NCBI GenBank assembly: GCA_013824615.1
Contig: PNOC01000014.1
Coordinates: 1-64,000 of the forward strand
DNA length: 64,000 bases
DNA from: Thermodesulfovibrio sp.
GTDB taxonomy: Bacteria; Nitrospirota; Thermodesulfovibrionia; Thermodesulfovibrionales; UBA6898
Direction of reading: 5' to 3'
The notes beneath the pieces are model-generated. The model saw only the letters and a list, made by a program, of their open reading frames with translations. It was not told where the DNA came from and searched no databases. How positions within the stretch are numbered: the stretch's first letter is position 1; each line of letters starts with the position of its first letter. The position numbers and the translations under genes were made by a program. Positions 17,943 through 25,213 of this stretch are shown piece by piece.

Positions 17943-18814
17943 AGCTTTTCTGCTCCTCTCAATTTAGCGCTTCGGGAGGAAGGGTTGGCCCTCACCTCTT
18001 CAAGGCCAGGGGTAACCGGCTTCTTCACAAGCGGGGTTAGCACCATATTTCTTGCATTGTCCCGGATAAAGTTCTTTACAATCCGATCTTCCAGCGAATG
18101 ATAGGCGATGACACAGAACCGGCCGCCGCTTCTCAGGAGACCGAGGGCTTCCTGCAGAGCGGTATTCAGTTCTGCCATCTCCTGATTCACCTCGATCCGG
18201 AGGGCCTGAAAAGTACGCGTGGCCGGATGTGTCCTGCCGCTCCGGCCGATCGATCGTTCTACAAGGGCTGCAAGTTCATCGCAGGTGTCGATCGTCTTCC
18301 TGCTGCGGGCCTCGACGATCCACCGTACAATTCTGGCTGCCCGGTATTCTTCTCCATACTCCCTCAGGATCCGGACAAGTTCCTTGTCCGGATAGGTATT
18401 GACAACGTCCCAGGCAGAGATATCCTGCTCCTGGTCCATTCTCATATCAAGTTTCTCAGAGGCGGTAAAGCTGAAGCCGCGCTGCAGGTCCCGCAGCTGC
18501 ATCATCGAAACACCGAGGTCCAGCAGAATCCCGTCAACCTCCTGAATGCCTTCGGCATGCAGCAGTTCTGCCATGCCGGAAAAACTGCCTTTACGGAGGA
18601 TCAGGCGGTCGCTTTGAAGCCGCGCAGCTGTTCTTTTGAGTGCCTCATCATCCCGGTCGATGCCGACAACCATGCCCGTCTGTCCTGCCTTCTCCAGCAG
18701 CAGTTCAGCATGCCCCCCAAGGCCTACTGTTGCATCTACATATACCCCGCCCTCTTTTGGTGAGAGCAGTTCAACCACCTCCCTGAGAAGGACCGGAAGA
18801 TGGATAATCGTCAT
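17939..18814 (-). CDS. rsmH: 16S rRNA (cytosine-1402-N4)-methyltransferase RsmH
   Basis: RsmH (MraW) methylates N4 of C1402 in 16S rRNA using S-adenosylmethionine. The 291-residue protein shows HLPVLLREVVELL at the N-terminus, the SAM-binding DATVGLGGHAELLL, the ILLDLGVSMMQL segment, and VIAYHSLEDRIVKNF near the C-terminus, all family signatures. It starts four bases after the mraZ stop, the standard head of a dcw operon. Confidence 0.98.
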   Translation of the reverse strand: MTIIHLPVLLREVVELLSPKEGGVYVDATVGLGGHAELLLEKAGQTGMVVGIDRDDEALKRTAARLQSDRLILRKGSFSGMAELLHAEGIQEVDGILLDLGVSMMQLRDLQRGFSFTASEKLDMRMDQEQDISAWDVVNTYPDKELVRILREYGEEYRAARIVRWIVEARSRKTIDTCDELAALVERSIGRSGRTHPATRTFQALRIEVNQEMAELNTALQEALGLLRSGGRFCVIAYHSLEDRIVKNFIRDNARNMVLTPLVKKPVTPGLEEVRANPSSRSAKLRGAEKL

Positions 18815-18818
18815 AATG

Positions 18819-19271
18819 CTACAGCCCGAATTCCGTCAGTTTTGCTTCGAATGCTTTTCTGTCCACCCGTGAAGGATCTGTCACCAGGTCCCATTCTTTT
18901 CTGTCCCAGAGCTCAAGATGATCAATCTGGCCGACAATAGCGATATCTGCCTGCAGCCCGGCATCCTCACGGAGTGAGGCAGGGACAAGAACTCTGCCCT
19001 GCTTGTCGAGCTCGACCTCCTGGGCCGAGGCGATCACCTTTCTCTTGAAGAACTTGACCGCATCATCCATGCCCGGCAGCTGGCGGACTTTATCCTCAAG
19101 CTTCTGCCACTCTTCCTGCGGGTAAATATGCAGACAGGTGTCGAACGCTGCATTCGCAATGTAGAGTTTTGGGTTATAATTGGATGAAATGATCTCCCTG
19201 AATGAAGACGGAATAATCAGTCTCCCCTTGGGGTCGAGTGTGTAATAATATTTTCCAGAGAAAGCTGGCAC
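18819..19271 (-). CDS. mraZ: Transcriptional regulator MraZ
   Basis: MraZ is an AbrB-like ring-forming DNA-binding protein that represses its own dcw promoter in Escherichia coli. The protein has two tandem MraZ half-domains, each with a DxxGR motif (DPKGRLIIP and DKQGRVLVP). The frame extends to a GTG at 19292, but that codon lies inside the operator repeats only a few bases past the predicted transcript start. The GTG at 19271 gives MPAFSGKYYYTLDPKGR, matching the family's usual N-terminus, and follows GGAGGAG. It is therefore preferred (150 residues). Confidence 0.95.
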   Translation of the reverse strand: MPAFSGKYYYTLDPKGRLIIPSSFREIISSNYNPKLYIANAAFDTCLHIYPQEEWQKLEDKVRQLPGMDDAVKFFKRKVIASAQEVELDKQGRVLVPASLREDAGLQADIAIVGQIDHLELWDRKEWDLVTDPSRVDRKAFEAKLTEFGL

Positions 19272-19275
19272 GTCT

Positions 19276-19305
19276 CCTCCACTTTCTACCACAATTTACC
19301 ACTTA
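19276..19305 (-). promoter_or_regulatory. Three MraZ boxes, putative dcw operator
   Basis: On the minus strand three consecutive 10-base units (TAAGTGGTAA, ATTGTGGTAG, AAAGTGGAGG) share the core GTGG in exact 10-base phase. This matches the arrangement of known MraZ operators (TGGGN repeats at 10-base spacing, or AAAGTG repeats in mollicutes). The boxes cover the predicted transcription start through the ribosome site of mraZ, so bound MraZ would block both initiation and escape. Confidence 0.8.
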
Positions 19306-19334
19306 AATATAAAGGAGATTCATTTTTGTGTCAA
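19306..19334 (-). promoter_or_regulatory. Strong sigma-70-type promoter of the dcw operon
   Basis: A consensus TTGACA -35 box (19329-19334) is separated by exactly 17 bases from a TATATT -10 box (19306-19311). The predicted start of transcription, near 19299, falls inside the first MraZ box. No other promoter of similar quality was noticed inside the cluster. Confidence 0.82.
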
Positions 19335-19500
19335 GTGAAAAATGGGATCTTTTTACTGGAGCCTGTATGTTGAGCATCAGAAGTTCTGAGGCACAAGATA
19401 TAGCATACAAAAGGCCGGAGGCTCTATAGCCGGAAAAAGGGTGATTCAGGGAGGATTCAAGGACGGATTCGGGCACAGAAAAAGCTGCAATCGATATTAT

Positions 19501-19531
19501 AAAAAAAGGGCGGGTCGAAATCGACCCGCCC
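19501..19531 (-). terminator. Rho-independent terminator after the dodecaheme cytochrome
   Basis: A GC-rich stem (19508-19518 paired with 19521-19531, core GGGCGGGTCGA) is followed on the minus strand by seven T residues (19507-19501). It lies 28 bases after the cytochrome stop codon and ahead of the dcw promoter, insulating the two units. Confidence 0.93.
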
Positions 19532-19558
19532 TTTTCATTTCCCCGTCAGGGGATAGGG

Positions 19559-20452
19559 TTACTTCTTCTTTGCAGGCTTGGCAGCCGGAGCAGGAGCGGC
19601 GTCTTTCTTCGGCTCTTCCTTCTTCGTCTTCCAGTTGTTCAGGTCGTGGGCTATGCCGTGGCAGTCGCCGCACTTGTTGAACTTCGCCGTAATGCCGGCA
19701 GGATGCTTCTCGCCATGGCAGTCCTGGCACTTCGGAATCATCTTGTGCTTGGCCTGGTGGCAGAACGAGCAGGCAAAGTCTTTATGTTTTGCCTTGCTGG
19801 CAGTAAGGACATCAAAGGCCTGCTTATGGCAGCCTGAACACTGCTTGGACGGCACGTCTTCATAGGTGACAGGCTTTGGAGCATGCGCTTTATGGCACTT
19901 TTTGCAGTCTGCCATCACCATGTCCGGCGTGTGCGGCTTATGGCACTTCATGCACTCGGGCACGTTCGGGTGCTTGGTGCTGTGGCAGGTGGAGCAGAAG
20001 AGCATGGAATGCTTGGTCTTTATCTCCTTAAGCTCCTTTATCTGCTTGGTGTGACAGCTCACGCACGGATCCGTGACGTTTGCGCCGATCTTGATGTTCC
20101 GCGGTGTATGCGGGTTGGTATGACAGGACAGGCAATCCTTCAGCTCAAAATGAGGCTTGCCGGTATGACAGTTGCTGCATTTCGGGATGATGCTCTTGGC
20201 CGGAACCGACGGCGGATGTCCGACGTGACAGTCCTGACAGGAGACCTTCTTGTGTTTGCCGCCGCTGGCAGTTATGTCTGCCGGTGGTTTTGCGTGACAC
20301 TTGATACAGTCATCGCTGCCGAGCGCCGGCTTTACTGCTGCCGGAGCAGCCTTGGCATCCTGGGGAGCAGCAAAAGCAACTGCAGCGCCAAATACCAGGA
20401 CGAGAAGGATAAGACTGGCATGAAACAGAACCTTGAAACTTCCTCTCTTCAT
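19559..20452 (-). CDS. Dodecaheme c-type cytochrome
   Basis: This is a secreted electron-transfer protein. The 297-residue product has a signal peptide (basic start, hydrophobic core, cleavage near AFAAPQ) and exactly twelve CxxCH heme-attachment motifs (CIKCH, CQDCH, CSNCH, CLSCH, CVSCH, CSTCH, CMKCH, CKKCH, CSGCH, CSFCH, CQDCH, CGDCH) in about 210 residues. The C-terminus is a Lys/Ala/Pro tail without hemes. An AGGAGG ribosome site precedes the ATG. It is transcribed alone between its own promoter and terminator. The electron partner is unknown; heme attachment would need a System II such as resB/ccsA at 55181-57730. Confidence 0.95.
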   Translation of the reverse strand: MKRGSFKVLFHASLILLVLVFGAAVAFAAPQDAKAAPAAVKPALGSDDCIKCHAKPPADITASGGKHKKVSCQDCHVGHPPSVPAKSIIPKCSNCHTGKPHFELKDCLSCHTNPHTPRNIKIGANVTDPCVSCHTKQIKELKEIKTKHSMLFCSTCHSTKHPNVPECMKCHKPHTPDMVMADCKKCHKAHAPKPVTYEDVPSKQCSGCHKQAFDVLTASKAKHKDFACSFCHQAKHKMIPKCQDCHGEKHPAGITAKFNKCGDCHGIAHDLNNWKTKKEEPKKDAAPAPAAKPAKKK

Positions 20453-20509
20453 ACAACCTCCTAGATTAGGGAATAGTGGTCTAAATATACGGGTTTGGTA
20501 TTGGACAAG

Positions 20510-20539
20510 TTTATATCACGAACATGCCGGATATGTCAA
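20510..20539 (-). promoter_or_regulatory. Promoter of the cytochrome gene
   Basis: A TTGACA -35 box (20534-20539) and TATAAA -10 box (20510-20515) are spaced by 18 bases on the minus strand. The predicted leader is about 50 bases. Confidence 0.72.
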
Positions 20540-20587
20540 GAGCCGCCAGCCCCCGCCTTTTCCCCGGCACTCCGGGCTGCTGCTGTT

Positions 20588-21262
20588 TCAAAGAGAGCAG
20601 TAGCTGCAGGCTGCTTCGGCAGGTTTAACCTCAAGGGTTTTTATTGACAGGGACAGGGCATACTGCAGAAATTCTATCCTGATACGGGACTGATACCACC
20701 GGTTATTCTCCTGAACAGGCTCTTCGTAATAAATATTCAACTGCTTTCCGTCATCCAGGAACACAATCTGCCTGAGAGGCAGGAAGCTCTTCTCGTCCAC
20801 CCAGACCCTGCGGTTGCCATTGCGCAGCAGATACGTACCGGACTCCTCCGTGATGACGAAATCGCCCAGTTTCCACCAGAAAATACACTGGCGGAGCCCC
20901 TCGGTAAGAAGCAGTTTTTTGGTCGTCTCCAACCCGGGGCTGCCCCTGACCAGGCCATCCCGGGCAGTCAGCTCCATCGCCAGAAAGCCGAGCGTATATA
21001 TCCGCAGATCCAGATCGCCGGAATCTGATATTGTCAGTGCCCCATCGCCCCTCATATCAGCCCCGGAAATCTCATCGCTGCGGCCGAGACTGATAGAGAA
21101 TGTCGTCTCAATATCAGTGACCGCCCTCTTCTCTGCCAGCGCTGCATGTATATCCCCGCCCTGAAATACCGGCAGGGCCACCCGCTTCTGCGTGCAGGAC
21201 GTAGTCATGAGCAGCAGAGGGAAGAGACTAATCCAGAACAGCCTTAAGACATTCCGAAACAT
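20588..21262 (-). CDS. Putative lipoprotein of unknown function
   Basis: The 224-residue product has a lipoprotein signal ending in LLMTTSC, so the mature protein starts at a lipidated cysteine. The rest looks beta-rich, with alternating strands such as GDGALTISDSGDLDLRIYTLGF and YLLRNGNRRVWVDEKSFLPLRQIVF. This resembles the general pattern of LolA/LolB-like or DUF4292-type outer-membrane lipoproteins, but I do not recognise a specific family. It ends with CSYCSL. The ATG (AGGAGTG ribosome site) lies within the 3' end of radA, so the two are co-translated. Confidence 0.75.
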   Translation of the reverse strand: MFRNVLRLFWISLFPLLLMTTSCTQKRVALPVFQGGDIHAALAEKRAVTDIETTFSISLGRSDEISGADMRGDGALTISDSGDLDLRIYTLGFLAMELTARDGLVRGSPGLETTKKLLLTEGLRQCIFWWKLGDFVITEESGTYLLRNGNRRVWVDEKSFLPLRQIVFLDDGKQLNIYYEEPVQENNRWYQSRIRIEFLQYALSLSIKTLEVKPAEAACSYCSL

Positions 21263-22604
21263 CTTTCACTCCTATAATAGTAAGGTTATCGATCTTTTTT
21301 ATCTTCTCGGCGCTGCCGGCGGGAATCACCGCCCTCCGGAAGCCGATCTTCGCAGCCTCTTTCAGCCGCGTCTCTGCCTGGGCCACGGCCCGGACCTCGC
21401 CTGAGAGCCCGATCTCGCCGAAGACGCAGGTCTGCGGATCAATCGGTTTTTCTCTCGCCGAGGAAGCTATCGTCGCGATGATCCCAAGGTCCACTGCCGG
21501 CTCGATGATCTTCAGCCCTCCGACCACATTGATAAAAATGTCCATCCCTCCCAGGAGGAGGCCGGCTCTTTTTTCGAGGATCGCCACAAGAAGGTTGGCA
21601 CGATTAAAATCAACCCCGATGGCTGTTCTGCGGGGCATGCCGAAATTCGAGGTCGAGACGAGCGCCTGGATCTCGACCATAATCGGCCTCGTCCCCTCGA
21701 TGCTGGCGACAACCGTTGTCCCTGAGACATTCTGCGGCCTCTCCGAGAGAAAAAGCTCCGAGGGATTTTCAATCTCGCGCAGCCCGGCGTCGGACATCTC
21801 GAAGATCCCGATCTCGTTCGTTGACCCGAAGCGGTTCTTGATCGTCCTTAAGATCCGGTAGGTATGCCCCCGGTCGCCCTCAAAATAGAGGACCGTGTCA
21901 ACGATATGCTCCAGCACACGCGGCCCGGCAATCGAGCCGTCCTTGGTAACGTGCCCGATGATAAAGACCGGGATGTTCGAGCGCTTTGCAAAAAGCACAA
22001 GCCGTGCGGCAGACTCACGCACCTGACCGACAGAACCGGGAGCTGAAACAAGTTCCTGGGTATAGACCGTCTGAATCGAGTCGATCACCATCGCGGCAGG
22101 TGAGAGTTCTGCCGCTGCATCAAGGATTCCCTCAAGAGAGGTCTCGGGAAGGAGAATAATCCCCTCTGCCGAGGCCCCGAGCCGGTCTGCCCTCATCTTT
22201 ATCTGCTCAGGCGACTCTTCGCCCGAGACATAGAGCAGTTTGCCTGCCTTACGCGACAGCCCGGCAAATATCTGCAGCAGCAGCGTGGATTTTCCAATGC
22301 CGGGGTCTCCCCCGACAAGGATGACAGACCCAGGGACAATCCCGCCGCCGAGTACCCGGTCAAACTCCTGCATCCCGGTGGGCGTCCGCTGCCCCGAACT
22401 GCCGCTGATCTCGCTGAGCGCAACAGGCAGACTTCTGCCCAGAGAAGCAGGCATGGATGCCAGACGGCCTCCGCCGGAAGTCTTTTCCTCGACAAAGCTG
22501 TTCCAACCTCCGCAGTCCGGGCATTTCCCGACCCATTTGGGACTGGCATAGCCGCAGGCCTGGCACTGATAGAAGGTTTTTATTTTAGATCCAGGCTTAG
22601 ACAT
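21228..22604 (-). CDS. radA: DNA repair protein RadA/Sms
   Basis: RadA is a RecA-related ATPase and helicase that acts on recombination intermediates. The 458-residue protein has the N-terminal zinc finger (CQACG...CPDCGGW), the Walker A GGDPGIGKSTLLL, the RadA-specific KNRFG motif (IKNRFGSTNEIG), and a C-terminal Lon-protease-like domain (about residues 290-458). It overlaps thiD by eight bases and the lipoprotein gene by 35, forming one operon. Confidence 0.97.
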   Translation of the reverse strand: MSKPGSKIKTFYQCQACGYASPKWVGKCPDCGGWNSFVEEKTSGGGRLASMPASLGRSLPVALSEISGSSGQRTPTGMQEFDRVLGGGIVPGSVILVGGDPGIGKSTLLLQIFAGLSRKAGKLLYVSGEESPEQIKMRADRLGASAEGIILLPETSLEGILDAAAELSPAAMVIDSIQTVYTQELVSAPGSVGQVRESAARLVLFAKRSNIPVFIIGHVTKDGSIAGPRVLEHIVDTVLYFEGDRGHTYRILRTIKNRFGSTNEIGIFEMSDAGLREIENPSELFLSERPQNVSGTTVVASIEGTRPIMVEIQALVSTSNFGMPRRTAIGVDFNRANLLVAILEKRAGLLLGGMDIFINVVGGLKIIEPAVDLGIIATIASSAREKPIDPQTCVFGEIGLSGEVRAVAQAETRLKEAAKIGFRRAVIPAGSAEKIKKIDNLTIIGVKDVSECLKAVLD

Positions 22605-23358
22605 TAAACAGATGCATCCCCTTCCCCGTACTGAATGTTTTTTTCATCGCCTGCCTCATATAGATCTTGGCCTGCTGCGCAGCCGCAAGGGGTTTAACCC
22701 CCTTTGCCAGAAGTGCGGCAATCACCGCGGAAAACCTGCAGCCGGTACCGTGGAATTCCCCCGGTACCTTCCTGCCCTTCAGCAGCGTGTATTCACCGTT
22801 ATAGAAAATATCTACTGCCGTGCCTTCAAGGTGTCCGCCCGTAACAATGACGCTCTCAGCGCCAAGTTCGTGCAGTATCACAGCCGCCCTTTTCATGTCC
22901 TCCAGGTCTTTTACTTCAATGCCGGCCAGCACAGAGGCCTCATGCATATTCGGAGTGACAACCGTGGCCACCGGAAGAAGCTTATTCCTGACCAAAGCCT
23001 CAGTACCCTTCTCAGCAAGCCGCCGGCCTGTTGACGACAACAGAACGGGATCCACAACAACATTCCCAAGCCGGTATTTCTTTATAATCTCCGACACAAC
23101 AGCCACATTCGCCCTGCTCTGGAGCATACCGGTCTTCAGGGCATGGGGCTCCAGGTCCTCAAACAGTACCGTCAACTGCCGCCGTAAAAACGCAGATGCA
23201 ACAGGCCTGACCGCCTTCACCCCCATGGAGTTCTGCGCGGTCAGCGCAGCCACCACGGAGAGTCCATAGACCTCAAACCCGCTGAAGACCTTGAGGTCTG
23301 CCTGAATCCCTGCCCCGCCTGAAGGATCAAACCCTGCAATCGTTAGCGCCATTCTCAT
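22597..23358 (-). CDS. thiD: Hydroxymethylpyrimidine (phosphate) kinase ThiD
   Basis: ThiD phosphorylates HMP and HMP-phosphate to HMP-pyrophosphate for thiamine synthesis. The protein has the ribokinase-fold start TIAGFDPSGGAGIQADLK, the VVDPVLLSSTG segment and the catalytic GTGCRFSAVIAA loop. The frame is open to 23406, but the ATG at 23358 is chosen because a perfect TATAAT box ends just six bases before it, so transcription should begin at the A of this codon. The product is 253 residues. A thiC gene lies at the right end of the window. Confidence 0.93.
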   Translation of the reverse strand: MRMALTIAGFDPSGGAGIQADLKVFSGFEVYGLSVVAALTAQNSMGVKAVRPVASAFLRRQLTVLFEDLEPHALKTGMLQSRANVAVVSEIIKKYRLGNVVVDPVLLSSTGRRLAEKGTEALVRNKLLPVATVVTPNMHEASVLAGIEVKDLEDMKRAAVILHELGAESVIVTGGHLEGTAVDIFYNGEYTLLKGRKVPGEFHGTGCRFSAVIAALLAKGVKPLAAAQQAKIYMRQAMKKTFSTGKGMHLFNV

Positions 23359-23364
23359 TGGTGA

Positions 23365-23394
23365 ATTATAGAATGGCGGGACGATTGTTAGCAA
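23365..23394 (-). promoter_or_regulatory. thiD promoter giving a leaderless transcript
   Basis: A TTGCTA -35 box (23389-23394) and a perfect TATAAT -10 box (23365-23370) are 18 bases apart. The ATG at 23358 begins seven bases from the end of the -10 box, the usual distance to +1. No ribosome site precedes the ATG. Confidence 0.75.
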
Positions 23395-23553
23395 ATGGCA
23401 CCGCATAGCAGGTTTCCTGAATGGGAAAGAGTTTCTCTTAAAGGTAAACCATGAGGGTTAATAACCCTGCAAATAAGGTCTGATCAGGCTGGCATTAAAT
23501 ATGCATGTTGAATTTGGGTTGAAACAGCATTTCAGGCAAATGCTAATTAACTA

Positions 23554-23583
23554 TTGACATAATTGACCTGAAAGTATTATATT
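23554..23583 (+). promoter_or_regulatory. Promoter of the small Ala/Pro lipoprotein
   Basis: A consensus TTGACA (23554-23559) is followed by overlapping -10 candidates: TATTAT at 15 bases spacing and TATATT at 18 (23578-23583). The surrounding 100 bases are AT-rich. The leader would be about 65 bases. Confidence 0.65.
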
Positions 23584-23653
23584 TCAACACATTTTTGTAA
23601 ATTTTGGTTTTTCTGGTAAGTTTAATTTTTAAATGAAAGGAGGTGTTTACTAT

Positions 23654-23878
23654 ATGAAGAAATTATTCGCATTGATGATCGCTATGATAATGGTGCTTTC
23701 TCTGGTTCTCGTTGTTGGTTGCGAGCAGAAGAAGGAGGCTCCTAAGGCTCCTGAGGCCCCCAAGGCTGAGGCTCCTAAGGCTCCTGAGGCTCCTGCTGCC
23801 GGCGCTCCTGCTGCTCCCGCTGCTCCTGCTGCTGGCGCACCTGCTGAGGCTCCTAAGGCTGACCCGCACAAGAAGTAA
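23654..23878 (+). CDS. Small Ala/Pro/Lys-repeat lipoprotein
   Basis: The 74-residue product has a lipoprotein signal peptide (MKKLFALMIAMIMVLSLVLVVGC) and a mature chain of about 52 residues made only of Ala, Pro, Lys, Glu, Gly and a few others, in KAPEAP and PAAGAP repeats, ending ADPHKK. The chain should be extended and flexible. The start at 23654 is chosen because an excellent AAGGAGGTG ribosome site precedes it; an upstream ATG at 23633 overlaps that site. With a dedicated promoter and terminator it is probably abundant. Its role is unknown; small envelope lipoproteins of this kind may link or space envelope layers. Confidence 0.85.
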   Translation: MKKLFALMIAMIMVLSLVLVVGCEQKKEAPKAPEAPKAEAPKAPEAPAAGAPAAPAAPAAGAPAEAPKADPHKK

Positions 23879-23900
23879 TCAGAATAAACATTTTTTCACA

Positions 23901-23930
23901 AAAAAGGGCCCAGCAATGGGCCCTTTTTTT
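23901..23930. terminator. Rho-independent terminator after the small lipoprotein
   Basis: A GGGCCC stem (23906-23911 with 23918-23923) with loop AGCAAT is flanked by A-runs and followed by seven Ts on the plus strand. The A/T flanks make it functional in either direction, but only the plus-strand gene ends here. Confidence 0.92.
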
Positions 23931-24077
23931 ATCTGTTTTCTCGCTGTATTGCCGCGTATGCATCATCCCGCACCCTTGCCGCACAGCTTCCTTTGTTGAT
24001 AATTTCTGTTTCGCATGTTAGTCTTTTCTGATGCATAAAATTCATTTTTTCAGTCAGGTATAGGAGTTGTAACAGCC

Positions 24078-25199
24078 ATGAAGAAAAGAATATTTTTTGC
24101 CCTTGCAGGTCTTATTGTTGTCATTGCTGTGCTGGGTGGCGTCAAGGCTCTGCAGATCAGGGCGATGATCGCCCAGGGCAAGAAGTTTGTGCCGCCTCCC
24201 GAGACCATCACCACCTCTTTGGTAAAAGCAGACTCGTGGGAGACCACCCTGACCTCAGTCGGGACACTCAATGCTGTTCAGGGGGTAACTGTTGCTGCGG
24301 AACTGGCAGGCAAGGTGGTCAGGATAGAGTTTGAGCCTGGCACTGCGGTAAAGAAGGGGGATATCCTGCTGCGACAGGACACCTCCTCCGAAGAAGCTCA
24401 ACTTCCGGGGGCCCTGAGCCAGGTAAACCTGTATCTCACCAATCTCGAAAGGGCAGACCAGTTATTTACAAAGGGCATTATCTCCAGGTCCGACCGTGAT
24501 CTTGCAGTCGCAAACGCCGGGCAGGCAGAGGCGCAGGCAGCGAATATTCGGGCTACCATCGCAAAAAAGACGATTCGTGCACCTTTCAGCGGCCATCTTG
24601 GAATCCGCCAGGTAAACCTGGGCCAGATACTCCGGGAGGGGGACCCTATTGTTACCCTGCAGTCGCTCGACCCTGTATACGTTGACTTTACCCTGCCCCA
24701 GCAGCAGTTCCGGCAGGTGCGTTCCGGTCTCCCGATTCGGATAACGTCAGATGCCCTTCCGGGGGAACCGCTCTCAGGCCGGGTTACGACCATAAATCCA
24801 AAGGTGGAGACGGAAACGCGCAGCATCAGGGTCCAGGCAACGCTTGCCAACCGCGGAGAGAGGCTTCGTCCCGGCATGTTTGTTAACGTGGCCGTCGGAC
24901 TGCCTGCACGTCAACAGATATTGGCCGTCCCTGCCACGGCTGTCCTCTATGCGCCATACAGCGACTCTGTATTTATCGTCGAGGAGAGCAAGGACGCCAA
25001 AGGCGGAAAAATACTGCGTCAGCAGTTCGTGCGCCTTGGGGAGAAACGCGGTGACTTTGTGGCCGTCAGCACCGGGCTCAAAGAAGGTGAGACGATAGTT
25101 ACCACCGGTGTTTTCAAGCTGCGCAACGGCCAGTCAGTGGTTGTCGACAATAAGCTCGCCCCTGATTTTCAGCAGGCACCCAGGCCTGACAACAACTGA
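24078..25199 (+). CDS. RND efflux membrane fusion protein
   Basis: This periplasmic adaptor connects an RND inner-membrane pump to an outer-membrane channel. The 373-residue protein has an N-terminal membrane anchor (residues 5-24) without a lipobox, a barrel-sandwich hybrid domain (VTVAAELAGKVVRIEFEPGTAVKKGDILLRQD), a short helical hairpin (about residues 110-155), then APFSGHLGIRQVNLGQ and the beta-barrel domain. It starts 14 bases upstream of the permease and has a GGAG ribosome site. No TolC-like gene follows. Confidence 0.94.
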   Translation: MKKRIFFALAGLIVVIAVLGGVKALQIRAMIAQGKKFVPPPETITTSLVKADSWETTLTSVGTLNAVQGVTVAAELAGKVVRIEFEPGTAVKKGDILLRQDTSSEEAQLPGALSQVNLYLTNLERADQLFTKGIISRSDRDLAVANAGQAEAQAANIRATIAKKTIRAPFSGHLGIRQVNLGQILREGDPIVTLQSLDPVYVDFTLPQQQFRQVRSGLPIRITSDALPGEPLSGRVTTINPKVETETRSIRVQATLANRGERLRPGMFVNVAVGLPARQQILAVPATAVLYAPYSDSVFIVEESKDAKGGKILRQQFVRLGEKRGDFVAVSTGLKEGETIVTTGVFKLRNGQSVVVDNKLAPDFQQAPRPDNN

Positions 25200-25213
25200 C
25201 CAATGCCCTGTCA

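Noticed and set aside
23401-23560. Possible TPP riboswitch upstream of thiD
   Set aside because: The minus strand has a CCTGATCAG-like stretch, but the order and other conserved THI-box parts are absent, and the thiD promoter lies downstream of it, so it would not be in the thiD mRNA.
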